Assembly: GCA_030141605.1 (NCBI GenBank)
Contig: JAQGDQ010000868.1
Location: 42,501-86,465, forward strand
Origin: Tubiluchus corallicola
Lineage: Eukaryota > Priapulida > Priapulimorpha > Priapulimorphida > Tubiluchidae
DNA: 43,965 nucleotides
Direction: 5' to 3'
Under the pieces are notes generated by a model. That model saw only the letters and a list, made by a program, of their open reading frames with translations, did no database searches and had not been told where the DNA came from. Both the position numbers and the translations under genes were made by a program. How positions within the stretch are numbered: position 1 is the stretch's first letter; each line of letters starts with the position of its first letter. Below are positions 21,576 to 32,745 of the stretch, one piece after another.

Positions 21576-21955
21576 CTTTTAATTATAGAGTAGAGTTTGT
21601 TCTAAGTATTTTCACAGAAATTTTTACCAAAATCACAAATATCTGTAATACATAGTTGAAGGTTTGTATTGAGTATATTTAAAAACAGTACAGGAGGTTA
21701 GTTATAATTAAAATTACTTACAAGTATTGGATCTTCAGACAGTGTCACAGCCGCCATGTTTTCTTTGTTTGAAAATCCCTCCAGATTTTAGGAGACCTGT
21801 CAGGGATGTTAAGTTAAATCAAGTCTTTTATGAGGCCTGTCAGGGTGATCTGAGCTAAAATAAGTGTTCATATATATTTGTATTTTATTACATTACTTTA
21901 ATAACTATAACAACTTTAAATTTAAAATGTCTATATACAGAAATCTTTTTTATTA
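21576..21955. other. Diverged module of the terminal repeat
   Basis: TTAATTATAGAGTAGAGTTTG at 21579 parallels TTAATTATATAGTGGAGTTG near 21411, and the similarity continues to CCGCCATGTT near 21750. This is a diverged tandem copy of the last ~170 bp of the terminal repeat. The phrase CCTGTCAGGG occurs at about 21797 and 21835. Confidence 0.7.
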
Positions 21956-22275
21956 GATGTTGGTTGTTAATAATTATAAAGAATTTATGTTAATTTTAAT
22001 AACTATTCTATATTTATACATTATTAGTAGGATTATTAGGATTATTAATACTTATGCATTATTAGTAAAAAAAATTTTTCTCATAACTTATGAAAGAGAA
22101 GTCTCTTTTTATTATTTGATGTTGGTTATTAAAAATTATAAAATAATTTAAGTTAATTTTTTAGTTTTAATAAATATTTTATATTTATACATTATTAATA
22201 AGAATATCAGGATTATTAATACTCATACATTATTAGTGAAAAGGGTTTTTTCATGAGTTATCAGTGAATTTTTGA
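21956..22275. repeat. Diverged tandem pair, ~162-bp period
   Basis: GATGTTGGTTGTTAATAATT at 21956 recurs as GATGTTGGTTATTAAAAATT at 22118. Both copies then share TTTATACATTATTA and GGATTATTAATAC. A third diverged copy lies right of the satellite at about 23955-24085, so the satellite interrupts a series of related modules. Confidence 0.8.
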
Positions 22276-22359
22276 TATTTTGAAAGCAAAAAGATGGAAT
22301 GAGTAGATGGCTGCAGTTTAGAGTATGTTAGTTGAAGAAAAATAGAGTTAGTCGGCAGA

Positions 22360-23854
22360 GCAAAGACCATACTGAACATTGTATAGTCAGTATTCATACA
22401 CCTTGCAAGGATCACACTGAACAAAATATAGTCAACACTTGTCATCAATGCAAGGATCACACCGAACAATGTATAATCAACATTCATAAACAAAGCAAGG
22501 ATCACACTGAGCAATGTATAGTCGACATTTATAATCTAGGCATAGATCACACTGACAATGTATAGTCAATACCTGTAACCAAGGTAAGGATCACATTGAA
22601 CAATGTATAGTCAACACATGTCATCAATGCAAAGATCACATTGAACAATGCATAATCAACACTCATAAGCGATGCAAGGATCACACTGAACAATGCATAG
22701 TCGACACTCATAATCTTGGCAAAGATCACACTGAACAATGTATAGTAAATACCTATAAACAAGGTTAGGGTCACACTGAACAATGTATAGTCAACACTCG
22801 TCATCAATGCAAGGATCACACTGAACAATGTAAAATCAACACTCATAAGCGATGCAAGGATCACACTGAACAATGTATAGTCGACACTCATAATCTCGGC
22901 AAAGATCACACTGAACAATGTATAGTCAATACCTGTAAACAAGGTAAGGATCACACTGAACAATGTATAGTCAACACTCTTTATCAAACAAGGATCACAC
23001 TGAACAATGTATAGTCGACACTCATAATCTCGGCAAAGATCACGCTGAACAATGAATAGTCAATACCTAAAATTGAGGTAAAGATCACATTGAACAATGT
23101 ATAGACCTATAATCAAGGTAAGGACCCACTGAACAATGTATAGTCAACACTCGCCATCAATGCAAAGATCACATTGAACAAAGCATAATCAACACTCATA
23201 AGCGATGCAAGGATCACACTGAACAATGCATAGTCGACACTCATAATCTCGGCAAGGATCACACCGAACAATGTAAAGTCGACACTCATAATCTTGGCAA
23301 AGATCACACTGAGCAATGTATAGTCAATACCTATAAACAAGGTTAGGGTCACACTGAACAATGTATAGTTAACACTCGTCATCAATGCAAGGATCACACT
23401 GAACAATGTATAATCAACACTCATAAGCGATGCAAGGATCACACTGAACAAAGTATAGTCGACACTCATAATCTCGGCAAGGATCACACCGAACAATGCG
23501 TAGTCAATACCTGTAAACAAGGTAAGGATCACACTGAACAATGTATAGTCAACACTCTTTATCAATGCAAGGATCACACTGAACAATTTATAATCAACAC
23601 TCATAAGCGATGCAAGGGTCACACTGAACAATGTATAGTCGACACTCAATCTCGACAAAGATCACGCTGAACAATGAATAGTCAATACCTCAAATTGAAA
23701 TAAAGATCACATTGAACAATGTATAGACCTATAATCAAGGTAAGGACCCACTGAACAATGTATAGTCAACACTCGCCATCAATGCAAGGATCACGCTGAA
23801 CAAAGTATAGTCAACATTCGTCATCAATTCAAGAATCACACTGAACAAGAATAG
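22360..23854 (-). repeat. 45-bp satellite in 4-monomer (180-bp) higher-order units
   Basis: About 33 monomers share the core GATCACACTGAACAATGTAT (plus strand). Four monomer types recur in fixed order on the minus strand and can be named by their translations: T-LFTGIDYTLFSVIF, A-EIMSVDYTLFSVIL, A-SLMSVDYTLFSVIL and A-LMTSVDYTLFSVTL, giving a 60-codon period. Because 45 is a multiple of three, long minus-strand frames stay open (about 22547-22987 and 23113-23658), but units of other lengths (near 22976, 23065, 23100 and 23650-23740) break them. I therefore treat the ORFs as a by-product unless expression is shown. Confidence 0.9.
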
Positions 23855-24269
23855 TGATAAAAAATGGTTTGGATAAAGATGGTCATGGGGTGGGTTTTAC
23901 ATATTATATTTTTAGTTTTTTGAGAAGTGATTATGTTTAAATTTTTGCAGGATTGTAATTAATAATTATAAAATAGTTTGTGTAACTTTAAATTTAATAG
24001 TTATTCTATATTTATACATTATTAATAAGATTATCAGGATTATTAATAATTATATATTATTAGCAAAATAAATTTTTCATAAGTTATTAGTGAAGATTCT
24101 TTGAATTTTTTGAAGATTTCTTTGAAATTTTTTGAATTTTTTGAAATTTTTTTATTTTTTGGAAGTGTAAAGATAGAAACAGTAGATGGCTTTAGGTTAT
24201 AGTATGTTAGTTGAATAATAAATTGAGTAAGTCAAACAGCCGGATTCGACAGGGATGTACACCGTAATA
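23855..24269. other. Right satellite flank, modules repeated from left side
   Basis: The start (TAAAAAATGGTTTGG...GGTCATGGGG...TTTTTAGTTTTTTGAGAAGTGAT) is related to the post-ORF part of the terminal repeats (20336-20460). The phrase GTAGATGGCT...TAGTATGTTAGTTGAA at about 24183-24215 matches 22302-22335 left of the satellite. A T-rich TTTTTTGAA run lies at about 24100-24160. Confidence 0.75.
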
Positions 24270-24485
24270 TATGTTTATGAAAACCAATGTAAAAATTGGT
24301 CCTTGAAATGCGATAACGAAAGTCGTTATGCTTGGTGTGAGCATATGTCTATAGGCTGTATTGAAGTTTATCGCAAAGCAGCGGCCGACCAGCTAAGTGG
24401 CACATGGCAATTGTTAGTATATGTAGTTTGTACTAGAGAGAAGAGAAATTTATATAAGAAAGTGAAACAGGAAAAGTTAAGGTAG
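24255..24485 (+). CDS. Conserved short ORF in right terminal repeat (ATG-initiated)
   Basis: This copy of the ORF has an upstream in-frame ATG (24255), supplied by the 15 bp just outside the direct repeat, giving 76 codons. The shared part is residue-for-residue the same as in the left copy. Cys residues fall at C-x(6)-C, then W-C and G-C pairs; the C-terminal third is Lys/Arg-rich. I do not recognise the family. Whether it is translated is unknown. Confidence 0.35.
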   Translation: MYTVIYVYENQCKNWSLKCDNESRYAWCEHMSIGCIEVYRKAAADQLSGTWQLLVYVVCTREKRNLYKKVKQEKLR

Positions 24486-25738
24486 GTCAGCAAGAATAGG
24501 ACAGCATTAAAAAAATAGTTTGGAGAGAGAGGGTCATGGGATCAGGTTCACACATCATAGTTTTAGTTTTTTGAGAGGTGATTTATTTTATTTTTGTAAA
24601 AGTGTAATTAGTAATTATAAGTGGTTGTGCTAATGGAGAGAATTTTTTATACTTATATTTTTAAAAAATTTTTAAAAGCATGTTATGAAGGAGTCAGGAA
24701 TACAAAAAAACGAATACAAATACAGGTTTTTTGGAGTCCTCAGGAGGAGACTTGAGAGACGAATTTCGGCTGCTAAACTCCTCAATTCTTAAACTCTCAA
24801 GCGCAGCCAATCGTGGTCCGCTAAGCAGAGCTCTGCGTGACCTTCACGATTCTCCTCTTTACATAGAAAACAAACAAATATATATACACACGAACATATA
24901 ACACAAGGATTTCTTAAAAAGTTTGTTAAGTTTATAAGTAGTTGTGTTGTTTTTAAGTTGAGTGTTATTTGGATTAAATTTATTTAGATGCTTAAATTTA
25001 AATATTGTAAAGAGGGGAGCTTATATTTAGTAAATTTTTAAAAAAAATTTTTTAGTTGTTTAAATTTAAACTAATGTAAATAGGAGGGTTCTTATTCAGT
25101 AAATTTTAAATTTTTGAAATCCCAAGTGCAGACAACTAAGTGTTGCTAAAACTAGTTCTGCAACACCTAGTTCTCCTGTTTTATGTAATTACAAATAAGT
25201 ATATAACATAAGGGTTTCTTAAAAGAATTTGTTATGTTTGAAAGCAGTTATGCTGTTTTAGGTTGAATGTTATTCAGATTAATTTAGTTAGATGTTTAAA
25301 TCTAATTATTGTGAATAGGAGGGTTTTATTTAGTAGATTTTCAGAATTTTTTAGAGTTATTTTTAGAAAACCATGGTTTTTCATTACTTTAATAGATATA
25401 ACTAATTATAATTATAATTATAATTATTGATTTTATATTTTTTATTGATTTATATAAGGTTTTTGACTGGATTTTCTGATGAGTCGAGAAGCAATTATAA
25501 TTTAAATGTAGCTCAGAGGGCAGTAGAAAGATGCTAGAGTTAGATTATAATTTGTTTTAGAGCAGAAATTTGTTAATTATATAGTGGAGTTGTTCTAAGA
25601 CATTTCGGGCAAAATATTTTTTACTAAAATTACAATTTAACTGTAATATTTGTAATACAAGGGTTAGCTAAAAATATAATCATATACATGCACTAGATTT
25701 TCAAGATTGTCAGTATCCGCCATTTTTATGTTAAAGAT
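24270..25738 (+). repeat. Direct terminal repeat, right copy
   Basis: Offset 4171 bp from the left copy at its start. It is one AATTAT unit shorter near 25406-25430 and one A shorter in each of two homopolymer runs. Substitutions relative to the left copy are seen near 24668 and 24958 only. Confidence 0.9.
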
Positions 25739-25755
25739 AAAAAATAGTATTTCCC

Positions 25756-25832
25756 TATCGTCGTCGTCGTCATGATCATCATCGTCGTTGTCATCATCAC
25801 CATCATCATCATCATCATCATCGTCATTATCG
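25756..25832 (+). repeat. CAT/CGT trinucleotide array, right edge of composite repeat
   Basis: An interrupted TCG/TCA array begins 17 bp after the right direct repeat ends. Its irregular 24-bp segment 25774-25797 is identical to 20057-20080. Confidence 0.93.
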
Positions 25833-26589
25833 TACTCGTCGTCATATTTTTCTTCTGTTATCACTACAAATTTGCGTTGCCTACAATTATATCTTCAGTT
25901 GCCACTTTCTCTACACCCAGACGACATTAGTTTGCATCTCCAGTCTGCTCTTTTTCTGAAAGTTCTGCTGACAGCGACAATTATTATTACCCACGCTGTC
26001 GCCTACATTTATTTTCCGCTTACGACGATAACTGTCTTACAATCAATATCACTTACACGTGATGCTGCTACTGCCCCGCCACTTGGAATGCTGTTCAACG
26101 CGTGGCAATTACGTGCAGGTGTTTTAAATTAATTGAGTGGGCTTTCGGCTTTTTGTGATGTTCGGACCCCATACCCTCACGTAAATGTCCTACCGGGACT
26201 CGTTCCGCGGAATGATGTTGGTTGACCACATGATATTAAAAATAATAAATGTGAATTACGTGTTGTGACTAATGTACTGTTTTTACTTAGTTGATGTGAT
26301 TAAGCGGGCTGATGAAACCATGTAATTTTAAGTGGGAGATGAAGAGAAGAGAGGAAGGCTAGAACTGGCGTGGAATCGAGAGTTAAAGAAGTGGAAAAAG
26401 AACACGCGAGAAATAAAAGAAAAAATAAATAGATGAAAAGAGAATGAATAAGTAAAAAATATATAAATAAATAATTAATTGAAAAACTGAATATATAAAT
26501 AGACAAATTAATAAGAAACCCCTCTCATTGCTGTGTAATCTGTCAAAAGTTAAGAGAATGATTGTTGTAAAATTTTGCAAACGTATTTG

Positions 26590-26596
<7 letters not shown>
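25833..26596. other. Unassigned stretch
   Basis: An open frame to 26132 is the continuation of the trinucleotide array's Ser run; the non-repeat part shows no recognisable domain. 26400-26510 is an A-rich AAATAAATA-type region. No RNA gene was seen. Confidence 0.4.
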
Positions 26597-26920
<324 letters not shown>

Positions 26921-27200
26921 CATTCATTCAAAATCTTTTTATTTATAAAATAAAATAAAATATAAGTACAGATACGATACATGTATATACAAAATAATTA
27001 CAAATACAAAAGACCCCTCTATTTGCAGGGGAGAATGTTTTGACCTACTAACTAGATAAATACTGGTACATATATACATAAAGCACACGAAGAGAACATG
27101 CTAAAACGCTTAAAGCGTTTCGAAGCGGGACAAATTGAAAACATGCACACGTGAAAGTTATACTAAAAAATTGAACACGAGCTAAAAATCACAATTTATA
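26921..27200 (-). mobile_element. LINE 3' end (UTR) with hairpin and GAAT tail
   Basis: On the minus strand, the hairpin CCCTGCAAATAGAGGG (plus 27015-27030) is followed by an AT-rich stretch, ATAAATAAAAAGATTTTG and a short (AATG) tail at 26922-26930 that meets the GA array. The hairpin is identical to that of the LINE ending at 1219, so they probably belong to one family. No coding part is visible; the right boundary is uncertain. Confidence 0.6.
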
Positions 27201-27229
27201 TATATAAAGTAATCATAAAATCAGTGAAA

Positions 27230-27330
27230 GGAAGCGAGAGAGAAAAAGAAATTGAGAAAGAGAGAGAGGAAAAGAGACAGAGAAAGGGTGAGAGAGAGAA
27301 AGAGAGAGAGAAAGAGCGAGAGTGAGAAAG

Positions 27331-27405
<75 letters not shown>

Positions 27406-27515
27406 AGAAGCGAGAGAGGAAGAAAATGAGAAAGACAGCGGAAAAAAGACTGAGACAGTGGGAGAGAGAGAGAGAGAGAGAAAGAATGAAAGAGAGAAAG
27501 AAAAAGAGAAAATGA
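27230..27515 (+). repeat. Imperfect GA / GAAA microsatellite
   Basis: GA repeats with frequent AAAG interruptions. Together with the array at 26590-26920 it brackets the LINE 3' end. Confidence 0.97.
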
Positions 27516-28755
27516 GAACTAGAGTACTAAAAGAGGCCCCATACTAATCACGTAATGAGTTACGAACCGTCTCATATAAGTAATCTTCCTGCCTGGAATG
27601 AAAGAAACGGAATTTTCGAAAAGCATCAGGAAATTACTTTGAAAGTAAAGCTGGCTAATTTATTTAGTGCCTAATGGATGGCGGCGAAGATATAGAACGA
27701 TTTCCTTTAAAAATTAAAACGTGTTCAGTTTCTTACACACAGTAATTTAGAGCAACGTAGTTTTCAATTAAAAATTTGTAAAGGATGAGCTAATAACTCA
27801 CGGCACTAATTTTCTTATAGTAACTTCTGTTCTGTCTAGGTTGATGTGAATAAATTTATTTTAGAAGTTTTTATCACTCGCTAGTACGATTTGTTGCATT
27901 TACACACCTCAATAACTTACTTATTTAAAGGAAGACAGGATTATTTTTCATATACTATCCCATTTTCAAGTCTGATTTTAACACAATTAATACTGCAAAA
28001 GCGTTTCTGATAATTAAATAATAGATTAAAATCTTAATTTACGGCAGGCGAGCGCAACTATTGTTGATATCACAAACTAACATAATTCTCAACAGCAAAA
28101 ATATTCCACGACAGTGTGGCATGTGTTTGCGAAAGCTAAAATTGAAGTACAGTGCTACTGCAAGAGATTCAATGTGTTGTACTAAAACTAGGCAAGTTTT
28201 AAGATAAGAATTCAAATTTTAAATTTACCGCTGCACGCACGCATGAGCTGTCGAACGTGTGTAGTTCGTCACAAACTAACACACCTGAACTGCGAAAAAC
28301 AGCACCTGTTTTTTGTGCAATGCTTTTCGAAACGCAAGCGCTGGTGTCTGTCTAACTAGCGAATGGTGAAATACATGTAACAGTGAAGAACTAGTGGCGT
28401 TTCACTATGAAATTGCGTGGTAATAGTTCTTTCGCGTAAGTCGTTTTTTAAAAATAGTACGTTTCCTTTCAATATTTTAAAGAGATTGCTTCGACATACA
28501 GTTGAAGATTGGGTCCGGTTTTGCTTTAAGTAATATTAAAGCAACGAAAATTATTTCATAGTACGCAACTTCGCAAACAAGTGAAAGGTTGCGTTTCGAT
28601 TTACGAGTTTTTACGCGTTTGAGTGGCCAAAACACGCCTACAATTTAGTATCTTCTCTCAGAGGGGCCTCGTATCACTATTGTGAGCTAGATGCCGATCC
28701 TGCTACCAAGGTTGGGTAGGTCTTGCGTTGAGCGCTAGCCCTCAAATTGGAGAGC
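27516..28755. other. Unassigned stretch
   Basis: No gene, array or terminal repeat was recognised in about 1.2 kb of AT-rich sequence. Confidence 0.4.
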
Positions 28756-28769
28756 ACCGAACTGTATAA

Positions 28770-28845
28770 GCAGGGGCAGATTAATTATTAGGGTAATAAG
28801 GCTATAGCCTAAGGCCCTAAATTTTGATAGGCCTTCGGAATCCGT
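28770..28845. mobile_element. Possible hAT-like transposon terminus
   Basis: CAGGGGCAGATTAATTATTA followed by AGCCTAAGGCCCTAAATTTT has the look of a hAT-superfamily terminal inverted repeat and its subterminal GGCCC motifs. No matching inverted end or 8-bp target duplication was located, so this is weak. Confidence 0.2.
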
Positions 28846-29542
28846 ATAACGAAAATATTTAAACTGAACATGCTAAAGAGAAGTAGCTTATATTTGTTTT
28901 CCTTTTTTGTGCATTGCTAGTAAGCACTTGAGTGAGCGAGCCTATATTGTACACAAAATATTTCATTTTGACTGTTGACCCACACATTTGGACACAGGTT
29001 GCTTCGTCACAAAACATTTGTACATAGGTTATATAGTCCTGGACAGATAGGCAACTTGGACACTGTCTGTTTTGCACACACAGGTAATTTGGGCACATGG
29101 GTCATTTGGACGCATAAAACATTTAAACACAACATAGATATGTGCAGCATACTTCTCATTGTACAACGTTTTAGAATCTTCATCAAAGGTAGCCTTAATG
29201 ACGAACAGCAACTCACCTATTGGCTAACCCAGGCGAAAGGGATGCCAAACGAAATCATTCATCACGAGCAACGACAAAGGCTGTTTAAAACTCTATACAA
29301 AACTGAAGAACAGCTCCAGAACAATGAAGTTTTCTAGAAGTTTGATTGCAATCTGACTTGTGGATGAGTTTCTACGTTTAGGTCCTTCGTTTGTTGATAG
29401 ACTTACGTCCCGTGAAACCTTTAATGCACCCTTCACGTACGTAAATAACTGTGACATCTAAGTGATATAAATGCTGACAAAAAGATAATTAGACAAGAAA
29501 AGTCACTCACTCAAGATGAAGAAGAAGCTGTCTTAATTTAAC
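28846..29542. other. Unassigned stretch with a degenerate TTGGACACA motif
   Basis: Between 28985 and 29115 a TTTGGACACAGGT-like phrase recurs four or five times irregularly, suggesting an old minisatellite. A plus-strand frame ending at 29337 (FIKGSLNDEQQLTYWLTQAK...) looks protein-like but has no recognised domain. Confidence 0.4.
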
Positions 29543-29884
29543 CTAAGACAAACCTAAAATCTTTTTCAAACGTTGACCATGCTTGGCAGGGTAATTCACA
29601 TTAAAGCGATCAAGCGCCAAGGTTGCATCTTCGTGTATTAAATTACGGGCATGCAGCCTCCGATGAACCATAACAATTTTTCTACTTCGTCTTTTGACTG
29701 CATGCAAATTTTTCCTCCCAGGATTGTTTACAAGTTCTGCGTCGTTTAAGTACCCGCGGCTGTTTACCAAACTAGCGTGGAGTGACGACTCGCAGATGCC
29801 CAAATTCGAACCGTGCAAAAGAGATGGTTTCCTTGTCTGTACGCTTGCGTTTACGAGCACGTTGTATGTGTACCAAACTTTCAT
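29543..29884 (-). CDS. Unrecognised 113-residue ORF
   Basis: This ATG-initiated minus-strand frame (MKVWYTYNVLVNASVQTRKP...) ends in KHGQRLKKILGLS. It is basic and not low-complexity, which makes it one of the longer non-repeat ORFs in the window. There is no signal peptide, transmembrane segment or motif that I recognise, and no promoter or polyadenylation signal was found. It may be a decayed transposon ORF or chance; I would not treat it as a gene without expression data. Confidence 0.2.
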   Translation of the reverse strand: MKVWYTYNVLVNASVQTRKPSLLHGSNLGICESSLHASLVNSRGYLNDAELVNNPGRKNLHAVKRRSRKIVMVHRRLHARNLIHEDATLALDRFNVNYPAKHGQRLKKILGLS

Positions 29885-32515
29885 ACTGTAGATCTGTGAT
29901 ACTGAGAAGCATTTAAGAGGATAATGCCGGTATAGATCTTCTTTAGGTTAATAAAATCTGTCATTATGAAATGCGCTATTTCAGAAAACAAAGCAAAGCG
30001 AAGTCGATATACATAGATAACATTCATAAAATATTTATTCAGGAGGAAAGTTAATGAAGCTAAGCTGATTACTAAGCTCGCTTAGAGCAAGAACCTGGAT
30101 GATTAAAATTACTGTTGGGTACTTGTGTCACAATACAAACAATTCATAAATTAAGCACGACACGAAAGCAGAAAAACTAAATAAGTTCGAAACGGGTTTA
30201 CGAAAAAGACAATAAAAACCGTAACAAAGTTAAAGCACTATAATATTGCGAAATTGGAGCAACATAAAACGCAAGGCAAGCACAACAAAAAGAAATTGCT
30301 ACCAATATAGAAATTTAGAAACAGAATAAAATAAGAAACACTTTTATTGAGCTTTACACACATGCAAAACAAAATACAAAGGAAAACACCCAATTTAAAA
30401 GACGAAAAGGCAAACAGTTTAGCAGATAGAACAATCTAATTGATAAAAATTAGTAGCTTAGTAAGCTTTAGTCCATCTAACTGAAATATCATCTACTCAG
30501 CACGGATAATTTTCTTTATTTTCATAAAGAATCATTTAACTGTTTTACAGGGTTCGACCTTTTGTTCCCTTATAAGGCTTATACCCAGCTTTGCTAATTA
30601 AAGCTGCATGGTCACACACTCATAACATATTTAATTTGATTTTCTCATATATATTGTGTCATATAGGCGTCACGTTGTCTGGCTTGTCCAAGAGTCTTGC
30701 ATGATGCGTCGAGGGGCAATATTATATTTAATTAAGGAATTGGTTGAAAAGACATCGTTCTTTATTTTTATTAGAATTAGAATTATGTTATTTATTAGAA
30801 TTACGTTTATTTTTTCATTTCGTTGTACGTTTCCATAGCAATTTTCGTCAGAACAGCAGCTCCTTTGCGTTTTTAACATCTCTCGTAAAACAGCGACTGC
30901 AGATTTGCAGAAATACCAGCCTCACCATTTTGATGAAAAACCCATATCGATCAACATCTAATTGAATTAAAGCTAGCGGTCTTTTGAGACTTGTGAGTTA
31001 AGTAAATTAACGCGTAATCCACTTTTCGAGTAAAAAATGACAAGTAAAAATCACTCAGACATCCGGTTCATGCCCAGTGTTTAATTTCGGAGAGTGTATG
31101 ATCTTTCAAGCGCTTTCCGCCGAAACTACGAGCTCCTTGAAACGCATTTTATCGCCAATATTTCAACTGTTACCGATGTACGCGTATGTATACAGCGACA
31201 GATGGCACGTTCTTCGAAACCCGATGTTTTTATTTTGTTAAGCTCAATCAAGTCGCAATTTTGAAGCGAAAACATCAGAATTGTATATTGTGCCAACTAT
31301 CGGATCCAAACGTTTTCGCTAGCGTCAAAACATGCGTCAATTTGTTTGTGGAAATTTCTGTTTGAACCGCGTAACCCGTTCTCTCTCATAAAAACTCAAT
31401 TTTCGGCTTGTGAAATACTGCAGTGCTAAGTGAAAAGTGCAATGCCTCTCTAACTTCCCAGCTGCTTTGGAAAGATTTTTAATTATTTATGCAGCCATTC
31501 TGAGAAGAAAAGCAATTTGTTTAAAACAGTTTCATCAAAGCGTACGTTAGTGAAAGAAACCAGTAATTACTGTTTGGAAAAAGGCATTGGACTGACTGCT
31601 TCGGTGGTAATTGGTTATTACTTGTTTTAATAAACAAAGGAGTTCCGCACTGCGTATAATTTACAAAACGCATTTGCAGAGTCAATAAATAAATCTGCTC
31701 AATATAAAGAGACGTGCTTTTATATTTCAGAATTTTTTGTGTTCCAATTACAAAAATGTTTCGATAATTTACTTTTCGTAAAAATTACGAAAATAAACTG
31801 AAACTCAGTTACCATGTTTTATACTCAAAGTTGTTGACATCTTGGCCAGCGGTTGTCGCGCACAATATTAGGCTTTTGCTTGAGTAGACTCAGCAACAAA
31901 TTCTTACGAGCTTCTTCTTCAATACTGAAGTCAGGTTGAAGCTAGGACACCTCTGCCTTATTAACGTTAAACAGGTCAAACGGCAGAAAAATAAAAACTC
32001 TGCAGTTCATTTCTACAAAGCATTCATGACAGCTTACAAAATCTTTATAATTCTGTTATGAGACAATGCGCTCATGTCGCAGGTAAATTTAGTTAAACTT
32101 TACGTTCAAGAGAGTAAAATGCACATTTCCCAAAGTTCTGAAACCAAAAAAACGCGTGTTTCCTGAAAAGCACCTGTCCTAGACGCTGATCAAAAGTGGG
32201 ACAATTGTTCTCTAAACATTCATGGTAAAATCACCAGTTTCTCCTTGTTGCGTCCACGTTACTTGCTGTTATATACAAACTAATGGGACAGCCAATCCCT
32301 AACGTCCATTCCTGGTAACTGTTTCCATAGTTTTCAAGGGTTTCCAAGACAAGAGTTTTCATGTTCATATATTTTTTCTTATAACTCGTAAATTGTTATC
32401 TCGTTATCTTTATTATCTTTTTTCTTATTTCTCTTAACTCGTAAATTGTGTTTTCTTAGCTATGTAACTATTTTTATTTTATGTTTTTGTATATCGTATT
32501 TTATAGCTTAAGACT
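29885..32515. other. Long unassigned AT-rich stretch
   Basis: Only short chance ORFs are present. T/A-rich sequence near 32370-32515 leads into the TATG array and probably belongs to a LINE 3' UTR. Nothing else was identified. Confidence 0.4.
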
Positions 32516-32700
32516 ATGTATGTATGCATGTATGTATGTATGTATGTATGTATGTATGTATGTATGTATGTATGTATGTATGTATGTATGTATGTATGTA
32601 TGTATGTATGTATGTATGTATGTATGTATGTATGTATGTATGTATGTATGTATGTATGCGTATATGTATGCATGTACATACCTATGTATGTATGTATGTA
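32516..32700 (+). repeat. TATG tetranucleotide microsatellite
   Basis: About 45 nearly perfect TATG units, with a few TGCG/CATG/TACA interruptions near 32657-32685. All frames stay open on both strands (Met-Tyr-Val-Cys or His-Thr-Tyr-Ile runs), which is artefactual. Confidence 0.98.
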
Positions 32701-32745
32701 TGTCTACGAGCTGAAATAAAAGAATAAATTAAATTAAATTAAATA
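32701..32745 (+). mobile_element. Probable LINE 3' terminus with (AATTA)n tail
   Basis: GAGCTGAAATAAAAGAATAA followed by three AATTA/AAATT units is a typical plus-strand LINE end with an AATAAA-like signal and short tandem tail. It closely resembles GTTGAAATAAAAAGTATC at 636-653. The TATG array would be an expansion within its UTR. Confidence 0.4.

Larger units (their letters stand above)
20099..25738. mobile_element. Composite repeat: 1.47-kb direct terminal repeats around a satellite
   Basis: A 5.64-kb unit has direct repeats at 20099-21575 (1477 bp) and 24270-25738 (1469 bp). By eye these differ by two substitutions and three indels: one A in each of two A-runs, and one 6-bp AATTAT unit. 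The interior (21576-24269) is made of diverged copies of modules from the repeats plus a 45-bp satellite. There is no reverse transcriptase, integrase or transposase. The ends do not start and finish with TG...CA, so a standard LTR element is not supported. It may be a non-autonomous element, a segmental duplication, or an assembly duplication. Confidence 0.75.

Noticed and set aside
22360-23854. CRISPR-like array
   Set aside because: Monomers are contiguous with no unique spacers, and the setting is a eukaryotic genome.
20099-25738. Standard LTR retrotransposon
   Set aside because: No gag, reverse transcriptase, integrase, primer-binding site or polypurine tract recognised, and no TG...CA ends.
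25788-26132. 114-codon plus-strand ORF beginning with a Ser run
   Set aside because: The start is trinucleotide-array translation; the remainder has no recognisable domain.
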